DNA of 64,000 nucleotides, from positions 62,001 to 126,000 of the forward strand of contig OX638348.1 of assembly GCA_951813085.1 (NCBI GenBank), written 5' to 3'. The translations under genes were made by a program, and so were the position numbers. Under the pieces are notes generated by a model. The model worked only from the letters and a program-made list of their open reading frames with translations. It had not been told where the DNA came from and did no database searches. Below are positions 45,447-53,699 of this stretch, piece by piece (positions within the stretch are counted from its first letter, which is position 1; the number at the start of each line of letters is the position of its first letter). Origin of the DNA: an uncultured Opitutaceae bacterium (GTDB lineage Bacteria; Verrucomicrobiota; Verrucomicrobiia; Opitutales; Opitutaceae).

Positions 45447-46697
45447 TTGTCGTTGAATGTCAAAGTTGGGACGAGAGCGTTTATTGTGTGGATCGTGCTT
45501 GGTGTGGGCGCGTTTCTATTGGGATATGGCTGGCAAGGTGGTGGTCTCAAAATGGATTCCAAAGGCAATGCGACTGAGAATAGATCAGTGTCTGAAAACA
45601 GTTTTGTTGAAATCCCACAGGTTGAATCGAGAGGTGCCAATGCAGTCGAAGCCGTTCAATCGCCATTGAGCTTTAGGCAGAGCATATCGGATGTACTGAG
45701 GCGTAGTAGCGGGAGCGATCGGATGTTGGACTTAAGCGACCTGCTTCGTAATCTTGATCGAAGCAACTGGCTGGTCACATTGGACGCTTTCGTGGAGCAA
45801 ACTCAAGTTCATGGGCGTCGTCATCCGATGGAATGGAGCCTTTTCGTTCAGCGTGCAGGGGAAGTGGTGGGAAAGGAAGCGATGCTCTACTTTGCTGAAA
45901 GCGGAATCCCGAACGCTGCTCGAATAAGCTTGGAGGGATGGGCTTCCGTAGATCCCGAGGGAGCATTTGAATGGTTGGAGCAGGAAGCGGATCCCGATCT
46001 TCGGGAGAATATCCTCGGGGCTGCCATCCGTGGTGTTGGCCAAACTAAGCCGGATCTAGCTATCTCTCTGCTGGAATCCCTGGATGTCGCGGACAGGGCG
46101 AAGTACACGGGGCAGCTATTTCCCATCTTCGTTCAATCGGTAGGGATGGATGAGGCGAGCGCCTTGTTTGATGATATGGCGGTGAGGGCGGTTGAGAACG
46201 GAGAACAGGACGCTCCTCATATGAAAGCGCTGATAGGTCAACTGGCGCAGCGGACGTTGGCAAATGCGTATACGCAGGGAGGCTGGGACTATGCCATAGA
46301 GCGGATAGAAAAGCACGTTGGCCACCCATATTTAGAAACAAGATACGTTGCCAGCCTTGCTTCTGGGTATGCGCGGGAAGAGCCTGAGAAGGCGATCGAC
46401 TGGCTTGGTGGATTGTACGAGTCCGATCCTGATGGCGCTCCCCAAGGTTTGGGATACTTTTCGATAGTTGATACTTGGATCGAAAAGTCTGGATATGAGG
46501 AAGTAGGAGAGTGGATGGAAACCAACACAGGCCACCCTCATTATGATCGGATGGTCAATCGGTATGCTCAGAGAATATTGCTCAATGGAGGCGGAGCCGA
46601 CGAGGCGATTAGCTGGGTCAACCGAATCGAGTCACCGGAAAAGCGCCGCCAAATCGCTCAGAGCATTTCCTCAGCCTTTCAGAACGGTGAGAGATAG
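45447..46697 (+). CDS. Membrane-anchored helical-repeat protein of verrucomicrobial type
   Basis: A 416-codon frame with TTG starts (45447, or 45453 which has AGGA seven bases upstream). A single N-terminal membrane helix (FIVWIVLGVGAFLLGYGW) precedes a polar linker and then a long all-helical region of weakly repeated units built on SVDPEGAFEWLEQ, REEPEKAIDWLGGL and GGADEAISWVNR (pattern P..A..W). Similar repeat proteins are common in Verrucomicrobiota and have no assigned function; a scaffold role in the periplasm is plausible. No known enzyme motif is present. Confidence 0.65.
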   Translation: MSLNVKVGTRAFIVWIVLGVGAFLLGYGWQGGGLKMDSKGNATENRSVSENSFVEIPQVESRGANAVEAVQSPLSFRQSISDVLRRSSGSDRMLDLSDLLRNLDRSNWLVTLDAFVEQTQVHGRRHPMEWSLFVQRAGEVVGKEAMLYFAESGIPNAARISLEGWASVDPEGAFEWLEQEADPDLRENILGAAIRGVGQTKPDLAISLLESLDVADRAKYTGQLFPIFVQSVGMDEASALFDDMAVRAVENGEQDAPHMKALIGQLAQRTLANAYTQGGWDYAIERIEKHVGHPYLETRYVASLASGYAREEPEKAIDWLGGLYESDPDGAPQGLGYFSIVDTWIEKSGYEEVGEWMETNTGHPHYDRMVNRYAQRILLNGGGADEAISWVNRIESPEKRRQIAQSISSAFQNGER

Positions 46698-46773
46698 AAC
46701 TCAAAATGAGAGATTGCTCTCTTTAGGTGGCAATCAGGTCCAATCAAGTCAGATAATCAGGTAAGATCAATTA

Positions 46774-47958
46774 ATGCGGTTATATTCTATCGTTTCCCTT
46801 CTTATTCTCGGATTTTTGTCTAGCCCACTTCACGCGAACTCCAGGCTCGCGTTCTGGGATGAGCAGCGAAAAGGCGCCAATGGGGGCGGCGAGGATGCGG
46901 ATGCGGCTTATTTCGAGGCTGCTGCTGCAGCGGGCATCGACTATATTCGATTGAGCCCAACGAACATGAAATCGGATAGCCGCGATTTCTTGATGGGTGA
47001 CGCGGATAAGTTCTTTGGAATCCCCGAGAGCGATCTAGCGAAGCTGGTGACTGCCTTGGACCATGCGGACGATGCAGGCGTCAAGATCGTGTTGACGACC
47101 TTTACGCTTCCGGGCCGGCGTTGGCGGCAGCACAATGAGATGGAGTTCGATTTTCGGCTTTGGAACGATCACGCGTTCCAAGACCAAGTGATCGCATTTT
47201 GGCAGGAGCTCGCGTTCGAATTGAAGGATCATCCTGCCGTCGTGGGATACAATATCGTGAACGAGCCGCATCCAGAAAGGGAAGCGGGATTTCAGGCCGG
47301 CCAGACGGAAGGCTTCGATGAATGGCTAGCGGAGAACGAAGGAGGAATCGCGGACCTCAATCGTTTCTATGTTATGATGGTCAATACTGTTCGTAGCGTA
47401 GATTCGAATACGCCAATTTTCTTGGATAGTCGATTTCATGCAAGTCCCGCTGGATTCCCGACGCTTAAGCCGATCGACGATGATGCGGTGTTTTATTCCT
47501 TCCATTGCTATGAACCGTGGAATTACACAACGTTCAGAGTAAACAAGGAACGCTTCGCGTATCCGGATCGAATGCCAACAGGAAACGGGGATGAGACGGA
47601 GGCATGGACTCGGGCCGATCTGGCGCCGCGTTTCGCGCCGATGATTGAATGGACGAAGACTCATGGAGTCCCCGTGAACCGGATACATTTAGCCGAGATT
47701 GGCTGCGACCGGAAAGTGGAGGGCGCCCAGCAGTATTTGACGGACCTGATTAGCATCGCGAATGAGCAGGGTTGGCATTGGGCGTTCTACTCCTATCGGT
47801 CGAGCGGATGGGATGGTATGAATTACGAGCTGGGTCCGAAGAAGCTGAACTGGAAGCAGTGGCAAGCGATCGAGAAGGGAACGCAGGGGTACAACGATTT
47901 TATCTTGGAAGGGGAAAATCCGCTCTGGGAAGTCATCGCCAGGGAAATGAAGGACTGA
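46774..47958 (+). CDS. Secreted glycoside hydrolase family 5 enzyme
   Basis: A 394-residue protein with a signal peptide (to LHA, about residue 21). The TIM-barrel GH5 signatures are GIDYIRLSP near the first strand, VVGYNIVNEPHPE with the acid/base Glu after Asn, and RIHLAEIGCDRK with the nucleophile Glu, followed by WHWAFYSYRSSGWDG. GH5 enzymes hydrolyse beta-linked glucans, mannans or related polymers; the subfamily cannot be set by eye. It stands 76 bases after the helical-repeat gene on the same strand and is followed by repeat B1, which separates it from convergent folA. Confidence 0.88.
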   Translation: MRLYSIVSLLILGFLSSPLHANSRLAFWDEQRKGANGGGEDADAAYFEAAAAAGIDYIRLSPTNMKSDSRDFLMGDADKFFGIPESDLAKLVTALDHADDAGVKIVLTTFTLPGRRWRQHNEMEFDFRLWNDHAFQDQVIAFWQELAFELKDHPAVVGYNIVNEPHPEREAGFQAGQTEGFDEWLAENEGGIADLNRFYVMMVNTVRSVDSNTPIFLDSRFHASPAGFPTLKPIDDDAVFYSFHCYEPWNYTTFRVNKERFAYPDRMPTGNGDETEAWTRADLAPRFAPMIEWTKTHGVPVNRIHLAEIGCDRKVEGAQQYLTDLISIANEQGWHWAFYSYRSSGWDGMNYELGPKKLNWKQWQAIEKGTQGYNDFILEGENPLWEVIAREMKD

Positions 47959-47969
47959 CCTGGCTCAAG

Positions 47970-48098
47970 CCTATCGCCCGGCCCGGGCGCCCATTCGCTC
48001 CGTAGGAGCGACAAGCGTGAGCGTTGTTAACATCGGCCTTCGGCCTAGTGCCCTCGCTGGGCGAGGCCAATGGGCGCCGCTGCGCGGCGATGGGTTTT
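47970..48098 (+). repeat. Structured repeat type B, copy 1
   Basis: 129 bp between the GH5 and folA stops. Hairpins in order: CGCCCGGCCCGGGCG, GCTCC-GTA-GGAGC, GGCC-TTC-GGCC, CCTCGC-TGG-GCGAGG and GCCGC-TGC-GCGGC. The ends carry an inverted repeat (CTATCGCC at the left, GGCGATGGG at the right). Confidence 0.9.
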
Positions 48099-48102
48099 GT
48101 TT

Positions 48103-48579
48103 CTACCTTTTTAGGTAGTGTTCTATCTGGAACTCGGCCTCGTTCCGGACGATTTCGTTTAGTTGGAATTGGTCTTCGAATTCGGGGAAAAAGGCATCGC
48201 CTTCTACCTCGCGCTTTAATCGAGTGAGAAGGAGTTCACTGCAATAGGGAAGGGCTTGGCGGTAGATTTCACCGCCGCCGCAGATCCAAACGGGGTCAGT
48301 ATAGTTTTGGGCGTGGATCGCTTCCAGGCTATCTAGAAGATCGACGCCTTCAGGCAAACTGGGTCGCGAGCGGCTGACGACGGCCGTTTTCCGTCCGGGC
48401 AGGGGACGGCCGATGCTATCCCAGGTTTTGCGGCCCATCACCAGGACGCCGCCCATGGTGGTTGCTTTGAACCATTTGAAGTCTTCCGACAGGCGCCAAG
48501 GAATCTCGTTTCCATTGCCGATGACGCGATTTTCGCTCATGGCGGCAATCGCTTTCCAAGGTCTAGGCTCGTGAGTCAT
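48103..48579 (-). CDS. folA: Dihydrofolate reductase
   Basis: A 158-residue enzyme with the DHFR pattern: WKAIAAMSENRVIGNGNEIPW with the catalytic-loop Asn/Gly, DFKWFKATTMGGVLVMGRKT, GRPLPGRKTAVVSR and WICGGGEIYRQALPY for NADPH binding. The Asp of the active site lies in LSEDFKWF. It reduces dihydrofolate to tetrahydrofolate, restoring the pool consumed by ThyA, whose gene ends 24 bases upstream on the same strand. The stop lies five bases from repeat B1, which may serve as its terminator. Confidence 0.95.
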   Translation of the reverse strand: MTHEPRPWKAIAAMSENRVIGNGNEIPWRLSEDFKWFKATTMGGVLVMGRKTWDSIGRPLPGRKTAVVSRSRPSLPEGVDLLDSLEAIHAQNYTDPVWICGGGEIYRQALPYCSELLLTRLKREVEGDAFFPEFEDQFQLNEIVRNEAEFQIEHYLKR

Positions 48580-48602
48580 GGGCGTGACGATTCCGTGCCT
48601 TG

Positions 48603-49403
48603 TTAAACGGAGATAGGCGCTTTGATGGTGGGGTGCGGGTCGTAGTCGAGCAGCTCGAAATCCTCGAAGGTGAAATCCGCGATATTTGTCTTGTCAGGAT
48701 TGATACGCATGGTTGGCAGCTCGCGGGGCTCGCGGGCGAGCTGCTGCTTGGCCTGATCGATATGGTTCTTGTAAAGGTGGAGATCCCCAAACGTGTGAAC
48801 GAACTCGCCCCCTTTCAAGCCGCAGGCTTGCGCGACCATGAGCGTGAGCAGGGCGTAGCTAGCGATGTTGAACGGGACGCCCAGGAACAGGTCCGCGCTG
48901 CGTTGATACAGCTGACAGGATAGCTCGCCGCGGTCGGTATCGACATAGAATTGAAACAGGCTGTGGCAAGGAGGGAGCGCCATGAGATGGAGCTCGCCGG
49001 GATTCCAGGCGCTGACCATCAGGCGTCGGCTGGTGGGGTTGTTCTTGATCTGCTCGATTACTTGTTCGATTTGGTTGAGGCTTCCGCCCTCGGGTGTTTT
49101 CCAGTCTGTCCATTGAGCGCCGTAGACGCGACCCAGATCGCCCTTCTCGTCCGCCCATTCGTCCCAGATGGTGACACGGTTGTCGTTGAGGTACTTGATG
49201 TTGGTATCGCCTTTGAGAAACCAAAGCAGCTCGTAGATGATAGATCGAAGATGGAGCTTCTTCGTGGTCAGGCAGGGGAAGCCATTGCGGAGATCGAATC
49301 GAGACTGCGCGCCGAATACAGAGTAGGTGCCGGTGCCGGTGCGATCGTCGCGATAGTGGCCGTTGTCGAGGACGTGCTGGAGCAGGTCGAGGTATTGCTT
49401 CAT
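48603..49403 (-). CDS. thyA: Thymidylate synthase
   Basis: A 266-residue enzyme of the classical ThyA type. The dUMP/folate-binding parts are [51 protein letters not shown], the catalytic Cys in [14 protein letters not shown], the [19 protein letters not shown] block and [20 protein letters not shown]. It makes dTMP from dUMP, using methylene-tetrahydrofolate. It forms a two-gene unit with folA. Length and all motifs are normal, and upstream lies repeat B2. Confidence 0.97.
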   Translation of the reverse strand: MKQYLDLLQHVLDNGHYRDDRTGTGTYSVFGAQSRFDLRNGFPCLTTKKLHLRSIIYELLWFLKGDTNIKYLNDNRVTIWDEWADEKGDLGRVYGAQWTDWKTPEGGSLNQIEQVIEQIKNNPTSRRLMVSAWNPGELHLMALPPCHSLFQFYVDTDRGELSCQLYQRSADLFLGVPFNIASYALLTLMVAQACGLKGGEFVHTFGDLHLYKNHIDQAKQQLAREPRELPTMRINPDKTNIADFTFEDFELLDYDPHPTIKAPISV

Positions 49404-49466
49404 AGATTGTGACTGGAGTTTTTCCGCTCATTGCTCCGTCGTCGATGATAAAACAATGCCCAATTA

Positions 49467-49595
49467 CCTATCGCCCGGCACGGGCGCCCATTCGCTCCGC
49501 AGGAGCGACAAGCGTAAGCGTTGTTAACATCGGCCTTCGGCCTAGTGTCCTCGCTGCGCGAGGACAATGGGCACCGCTTCGCGGCGATGGGTTTT
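49467..49595 (+). repeat. Structured repeat type B, copy 2
   Basis: 129 bp upstream of thyA. Hairpins: CGCCCG-GCA-CGGGCG, GCTCC-GCA-GGAGC, GGCC-TTC-GGCC, CCTCGC-TGC-GCGAGG, CCGC-TTC-GCGG. It has the same orientation as copies 1, 3 and 4. Confidence 0.9.
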
Positions 49596-49681
49596 TGTTG
49601 CTGATTGTATTGGATGCTCGGTGAATCGAATTGCTGAATCTTTTTCTAGATCGAGACTTTGATCTCAATTACTTGGTCGAG

Positions 49682-49810
49682 CCTATCGCCCGGCCCGGGC
49701 GCCCATTCGCTCTGAAGGAGCGACAAGCGTAAGCGTTGTTAACATCGACCTTCGGCCTAGTGTCCTCGCTGCGCGAGGCCAATGGGCGCCGCTTTGCGGC
49801 GATGAGTTTT
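49682..49810 (+). repeat. Structured repeat type B, copy 3
   Basis: 129 bp, ending just before the GxxExxY gene. Hairpin 2 is GCTCT-GAA-GGAGC (a G-T pair replaces G-C), and the last is GCCGC-TTT-GCGGC. Differences from the other copies keep pairing or fall in loops. Confidence 0.9.
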
Positions 49811-49847
49811 GATTGATGCAATGGAGATTGGGATCCAGGTTCGATTG

Positions 49848-50222
49848 ATGGATACCAACCTGTTAGTTAAGAAGATTGTCCGCGTGTGCTATGATGTTCA
49901 AAGCGAGCTTGGATGCGGTTTTGTGGAAAAGGTCTATGAGCGGGCGCTTGCAATCGCTCTCTCTGAGGCGGGATTCGCTTTTGAAGTTCAGTATCCGATT
50001 GCGGTTTCTTTTAGAGGAAACGTAATTGGCGAATTCTATGCGGATCTACTTGTGGAGGGTAGGATAGTGGTAGAGCTGAAAGCGGTCTCCGCGATTGAAT
50101 CGATACACAAGGCTCAAATGATGAACTATCTCAAAGCGTCGGAATTGGAAACGGGAGTGTTGGTGAATTTCGGTTCACTAAAGCTTGAAATAAACCGGCT
50201 TTACAATCGGCACTTGAGTTAA
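49848..50222 (+). CDS. GxxExxY protein (PD-(D/E)XK nuclease-like)
   Basis: The ATG at 49848 (MDTNLLVKKIVRVCYDVQSE) gives the usual family N terminus; the frame is open from 49809 with an alternative ATG at 49821. The 124-residue product has the name-giving motif as GFVEKVYERAL, then the nuclease-like core GEFYADLLVEGRIVVELKAV (D...E-x-K pattern) and the C-terminal HKAQMMNYLKASELETGVLVN and FGSLKLEINRLY. The family is widespread, often near repeats, and has no proven function; nucleic-acid cleavage is inferred from the fold. It sits exactly between repeats B3 and B4. Confidence 0.85.
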   Translation: MDTNLLVKKIVRVCYDVQSELGCGFVEKVYERALAIALSEAGFAFEVQYPIAVSFRGNVIGEFYADLLVEGRIVVELKAVSAIESIHKAQMMNYLKASELETGVLVNFGSLKLEINRLYNRHLS

Positions 50223-50224
50223 AG

Positions 50225-50353
50225 CCCATCGCCCGGCACGGGCGCCTATTCGCTCCGTAGGAGCAACAAGCGTAAGCGTTGTTAACATCGGCCTTCGGCC
50301 TAGTGTCCTTGCTGCGCGAGGCCAATGGGCGCCGCTTCGCGGCGATAGGTTTT
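50225..50353 (+). repeat. Structured repeat type B, copy 4
   Basis: 129 bp between the GxxExxY gene and the S4 gene stop. Hairpins: CGCCCG-GCA-CGGGCG, GCTCC-GTA-GGAGC, GGCC-TTC-GGCC, CCTTGC-TGC-GCGAGG (one G-T pair), GCCGC-TTC-GCGGC. Confidence 0.9.
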
Positions 50354-50356
50354 GGC

Positions 50357-50590
50357 CTAAGAGCTCGGTCGGGTGACGGTGTAGGTTTCGCCTTGAAAAG
50401 CGATGGTGTCGTTAGCGACGATCTTGCGGCGCTTGCGGGTTTCCGTTTCGCCGTTCACCGTTACGAGTCCGTTGGCGATGACTTGCTTTGCCTCACCGCC
50501 GCTAGAGACGAGTCCTTCAAACTTTAGCAATTGGCAGAGCTCGATCACCTCGGATCGAATTTCAATAGTATGGGACTTGTCCGCTGTCAT
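50357..50590 (-). CDS. Small S4-domain RNA-binding protein
   Basis: The ATG at 50590 (MTADKSHTIEIRSEVIEL) is preferred; the frame is open to 50614. The 77-residue protein is almost entirely an S4 domain of the YbcJ/YaaA type: IELCQLLKFEGLVSSGGEAK, then QVIANGLVTVNGETETRKRR and KIVANDTIAF. Such proteins bind structured RNA, in some cases ribosomal, but have no fixed role. It lies four bases after repeat B4 at its 3' end and 58 bases downstream of the PDZ gene on the same strand. Confidence 0.85.
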   Translation of the reverse strand: MTADKSHTIEIRSEVIELCQLLKFEGLVSSGGEAKQVIANGLVTVNGETETRKRRKIVANDTIAFQGETYTVTRPSS

Positions 50591-50647
50591 AGTGCGGCAG
50601 AGAACAGCGTCCATCTGCAGGGCTGTCGATAGGAAAGGCGCTAGACG

Positions 50648-51544
50648 CTAGCCCTTTCCGCCAGAATCGAGGATGAGGAGATCCCGTACCAGGGTGGCGC
50701 TATGCTCTTCGAGCGCCCCGGTTTCCTTATTTTGACGGAGTACGCGGATCTCGATGTCGGTTCCAGGCGGGCTGCGCAACGTGTCCACCGTGGTGCGAAG
50801 ATCGACGCCGTAGTGATCGCGCGAGCCATTTATGGAGTCGCTAGACGAAACGATCAGGTCCCCCGGCTGAAGATCCGTGGATTCGAGCGCGCCGGGCGCG
50901 AGGCACGCTAGAATCTCAGAGCGGCCGGGGTGGTCGGAGAACGAATCGATCCAGGCATAGGCGGTTTCTGGTTGGGCGCGTGCGTTGGCGAGGATTCCCG
51001 CGAGCTCTACTTCCAGACCAAATCGTCCGGATCGGAATCCTAGGATGCGTTGCTGACGATTGGCTTGATCCGTTTCACTCGCTTGCGGATCGTTTGTCCA
51101 CTCGGCGACGAGAGACTTCAACGCGATGGATCGAATCGCTCCGTCTTGTCCATTTGCAATCGTCAGTGGGTCGGTAGGCGAGCTGTGAGTGGCAATGTAT
51201 GCGAAAACCCCGTAGATGTAGTGGATCTGTTCCCGTCCTTGGAGAGACCGGGCGTGAGCCAATGCCGCCTCAATGTCGGTGGCAGCGTCTTCGCGTCCTA
51301 TCGCCTGAAAATCGATCAGTGGGCGCGCGACCGGTCGATTTGTCTCGGTCCGAATCGCTTCAGCAGGCGCGTTTTCGGCTCGTGGTTCATGGAAGGCTTC
51401 GACGAGTGGACCTGCCTCTCGAGTAATTGCGGATTCCTCCAAGGCGATAGGCAGCGTCGCTTTTTTGCCTGTATTGAAACCGACGGCATAGGCGGCAATG
51501 ATTGCGAGGAGCAGCGTGACTAATTGGGGTGCGTAGCGTTTCAT
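50648..51544 (-). CDS. Membrane-anchored protein with C-terminal PDZ-like domain
   Basis: A 298-residue protein with one N-terminal helix (LVTLLLAIIAAYAVGFNTG), a polar linker, a helical middle domain (ATDIEAALAHARSLQGREQI, then ALKSLVAEWTNDPQ) and a PDZ-like C terminus (LQPGDLIVSSSDSINGS, TTVDTLRSPPGTDIEIRVLR). The last unit matches the carboxylate-loop, Gly-Asp and pG..v.l.v.R pattern of bacterial PDZ domains. No protease domain is attached. The helical middle recalls the repeat protein at 45447. Periplasmic scaffolding is inferred; the function is unknown. Confidence 0.7.
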   Translation of the reverse strand: MKRYAPQLVTLLLAIIAAYAVGFNTGKKATLPIALEESAITREAGPLVEAFHEPRAENAPAEAIRTETNRPVARPLIDFQAIGREDAATDIEAALAHARSLQGREQIHYIYGVFAYIATHSSPTDPLTIANGQDGAIRSIALKSLVAEWTNDPQASETDQANRQQRILGFRSGRFGLEVELAGILANARAQPETAYAWIDSFSDHPGRSEILACLAPGALESTDLQPGDLIVSSSDSINGSRDHYGVDLRTTVDTLRSPPGTDIEIRVLRQNKETGALEEHSATLVRDLLILDSGGKG

Positions 51545-51721
51545 GGCGGATACTGGGGCCTCTCTTTACAGCGAATTAGTCAGGCGAACGAGAGAATTGT
51601 GCCGCTTGATTGAAGCCTTTGAGCGATTTCTGTCGAATGCTGACTTGAATCGAGGAAATAGGAGAATAGAGATGTAAAATCCTTTTCCGCTCCTTTAGCT
51701 ATCCGTTAACCCAATGCTGCT

Positions 51722-53602
51722 ATGCTACGATTTCTGACTTTGCTTGTTTCGCTATTCTCCTTGAACATTGCGTCGGGGGAACGACCCAACGTCCTTTGGC
51801 TAAGCTGCGAAGACATCAGCGCCCATTTGGGTTGCTATGGCGATCCGCATGCCATCACGCCCAATCTGGACAAGCTCGCGTCCGAAGGAACGCGCTACAC
51901 GCATGCCTTCACGACCGCAGGCGTGTGCGCTCCGTGTCGCAGTGGAATCATTACAGGAATGTATCAGACAACGCTGGGAACGCAGCACATGCGCGGCGAA
52001 GCCCAGCTTCCGTCTGAGGTGAAGCCTTTCCCAGTCTATTTACGCGAGGCGGGATATTATTGCACCAATAATAGCAAGCAGGACTACCAATTCGTGACAC
52101 CCGACAATGTCTGGGACGAATCGAGTGGTAGAGCGCATTGGCGAAATCGACCTGACGCGAACCAGCCGTTTTTCGCGGTCTTCAATTTCACTGGCTGCCA
52201 TGAAAGCGGCATCGCAGGAACCAGCAAGTATCAGGAAGTCACCAAGGACCTGTTGCCCAGCCAGCGCCAAGACGCCGCGGCTTTGACGACGTTTCCTCCC
52301 TACTATCCCGAGACGCCCGCTGCTCGCGAAGATTGGAAACGCAACTACGAGCTCATCACTGCTATGGATGCCTGGGCGGGAGACTTGATCGCTCAGCTCA
52401 AGGAAGATGGGCTCTACGAAAACACGATTATCATGTATTGGTCCGATCATGGCGTGGGTCTGCCTAGGGCTAAGCGCTGGCTCTACGACTCGGGCACGCG
52501 TGTGCCATTGATCGCGCGCATTCCGGAATCGCTCCGCGTTGACGGTCAGGGCATTCCGGGAACCGTTACCGACCAGCTCGTCAGCTCGATCGATTACGGC
52601 CCGACCGTATTGAATTTGGCGGGACTGGAAGTGCCCGAGCACATGCAAGGCCAGGCCTTCCTGGGATCTGGAGCCGCCGCTCTACGCGACTTCGTATTCG
52701 GGGCGCGCGACCGAATGGACGAGCGCTACGACATTATTCGCATGGCTCGCGACAAGCGCTACAAGTATATCCGCAACTACGAGCCGCTGAAGACCTACTA
52801 CCAGTACATGAATACGCCAGAGAAAGGGCAGACGATGGCGGATTTGCGCCGATTGCATGAAGCGGGCGAGCTACCTCCTGCAGCGGAGCGCTATTTCAAT
52901 CCCACGAAGCCAGTAGAGGAATTGTACGATACCTGGACAGATCCGCATGAGATTTCAAACTTGGCAAGCGATCCAGCGTATTCAAAGAACTTGGAAACCC
53001 TACGCAGCGCCCATTTGGATTGGGTAAAGCGCACGCGCGATACTGGACTCATTGCTGAACCCATTCTGGTCGAACGGGAAAAGGAGATTGGCCATCGATA
53101 CGGAGTCCTGCGCCAGAGCGACGATCCAACCTTTAACAAGCGGCTTGCCGAAATTGCCGTGAATGCATCCGAAGGACCCAAGGCGCTTCCCCAGCTGCTA
53201 GAGGGCCTAAGCGACCGGGAAGCCGCGATCCGCTATTGGGGCGCCGTAGGGATTGGCAATATAGGCGAGCCGGCCCTGAATGCGGCTTCAACGGTCAAGA
53301 AGGCGCTCAATGATGAATCCTCGGTCGTCAGAGTGGCGGCAGCTAGAGCGTTGTGCCGACTTGGTCAGCCCGAAGAGGCGCTGCCGATACTGGTGAAGGA
53401 AATTCGAGATGGCGAGCAATGGGAACGTTTGCATGCGGCCATTGTTCTGGATGAGATAGACGACATGGCTCGCCCGGTTCTGAAGGAAATGCACGCTGCG
53501 CTAGAGTATCGGCCAGATTTGTATGCGGAAGGCAAGTACGTCGTTCGCGTCATCAACCGCGCCCTTAACCAGCTCGAAGGTACCAATCGAAAAGTTCGGT
53601 AA
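51722..53602 (+). CDS. Secreted sulfatase with C-terminal HEAT-like repeats
   Basis: A 626-residue protein with a signal peptide (to ASG, about residue 19). The core matches the SGSH-like branch seen at 5334: VLWLSCEDISAHLGCYGD, formylglycine motif C69-A-P-C-R, TNNSKQDYQFV, HWRNRPDANQPFFAVFNF and IIMYWSDHGVG. Here the Pro after Cys is present, but the usual Ser is Cys. From about residue 490, HEAT-like repeats follow (LPQLLEGLSDREAAIRYWGA, LNDESSVVRVAAARALCRLG). The two paralogues probably act on related sulfated glycans. It heads a same-strand run with a PHP protein and a DUF1080 protein. Confidence 0.9.
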   Translation: MLRFLTLLVSLFSLNIASGERPNVLWLSCEDISAHLGCYGDPHAITPNLDKLASEGTRYTHAFTTAGVCAPCRSGIITGMYQTTLGTQHMRGEAQLPSEVKPFPVYLREAGYYCTNNSKQDYQFVTPDNVWDESSGRAHWRNRPDANQPFFAVFNFTGCHESGIAGTSKYQEVTKDLLPSQRQDAAALTTFPPYYPETPAAREDWKRNYELITAMDAWAGDLIAQLKEDGLYENTIIMYWSDHGVGLPRAKRWLYDSGTRVPLIARIPESLRVDGQGIPGTVTDQLVSSIDYGPTVLNLAGLEVPEHMQGQAFLGSGAAALRDFVFGARDRMDERYDIIRMARDKRYKYIRNYEPLKTYYQYMNTPEKGQTMADLRRLHEAGELPPAAERYFNPTKPVEELYDTWTDPHEISNLASDPAYSKNLETLRSAHLDWVKRTRDTGLIAEPILVEREKEIGHRYGVLRQSDDPTFNKRLAEIAVNASEGPKALPQLLEGLSDREAAIRYWGAVGIGNIGEPALNAASTVKKALNDESSVVRVAAARALCRLGQPEEALPILVKEIRDGEQWERLHAAIVLDEIDDMARPVLKEMHAALEYRPDLYAEGKYVVRVINRALNQLEGTNRKVR

Positions 53603-53699
53603 GTGCCTAGGGGACGTTTCCGAGCGAAATCGCTAAGTAAATAGAGCGAAGCGCTAAGTGAATTCGATTGGCGCGGTCTATAATGCGCCCCTCGTAAAA

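Noticed and set aside
47970-50353. CRISPR array
   Set aside because: The repeats are 129 bp, irregularly spaced, and separated by whole genes; no cas gene or uniform spacer is present.
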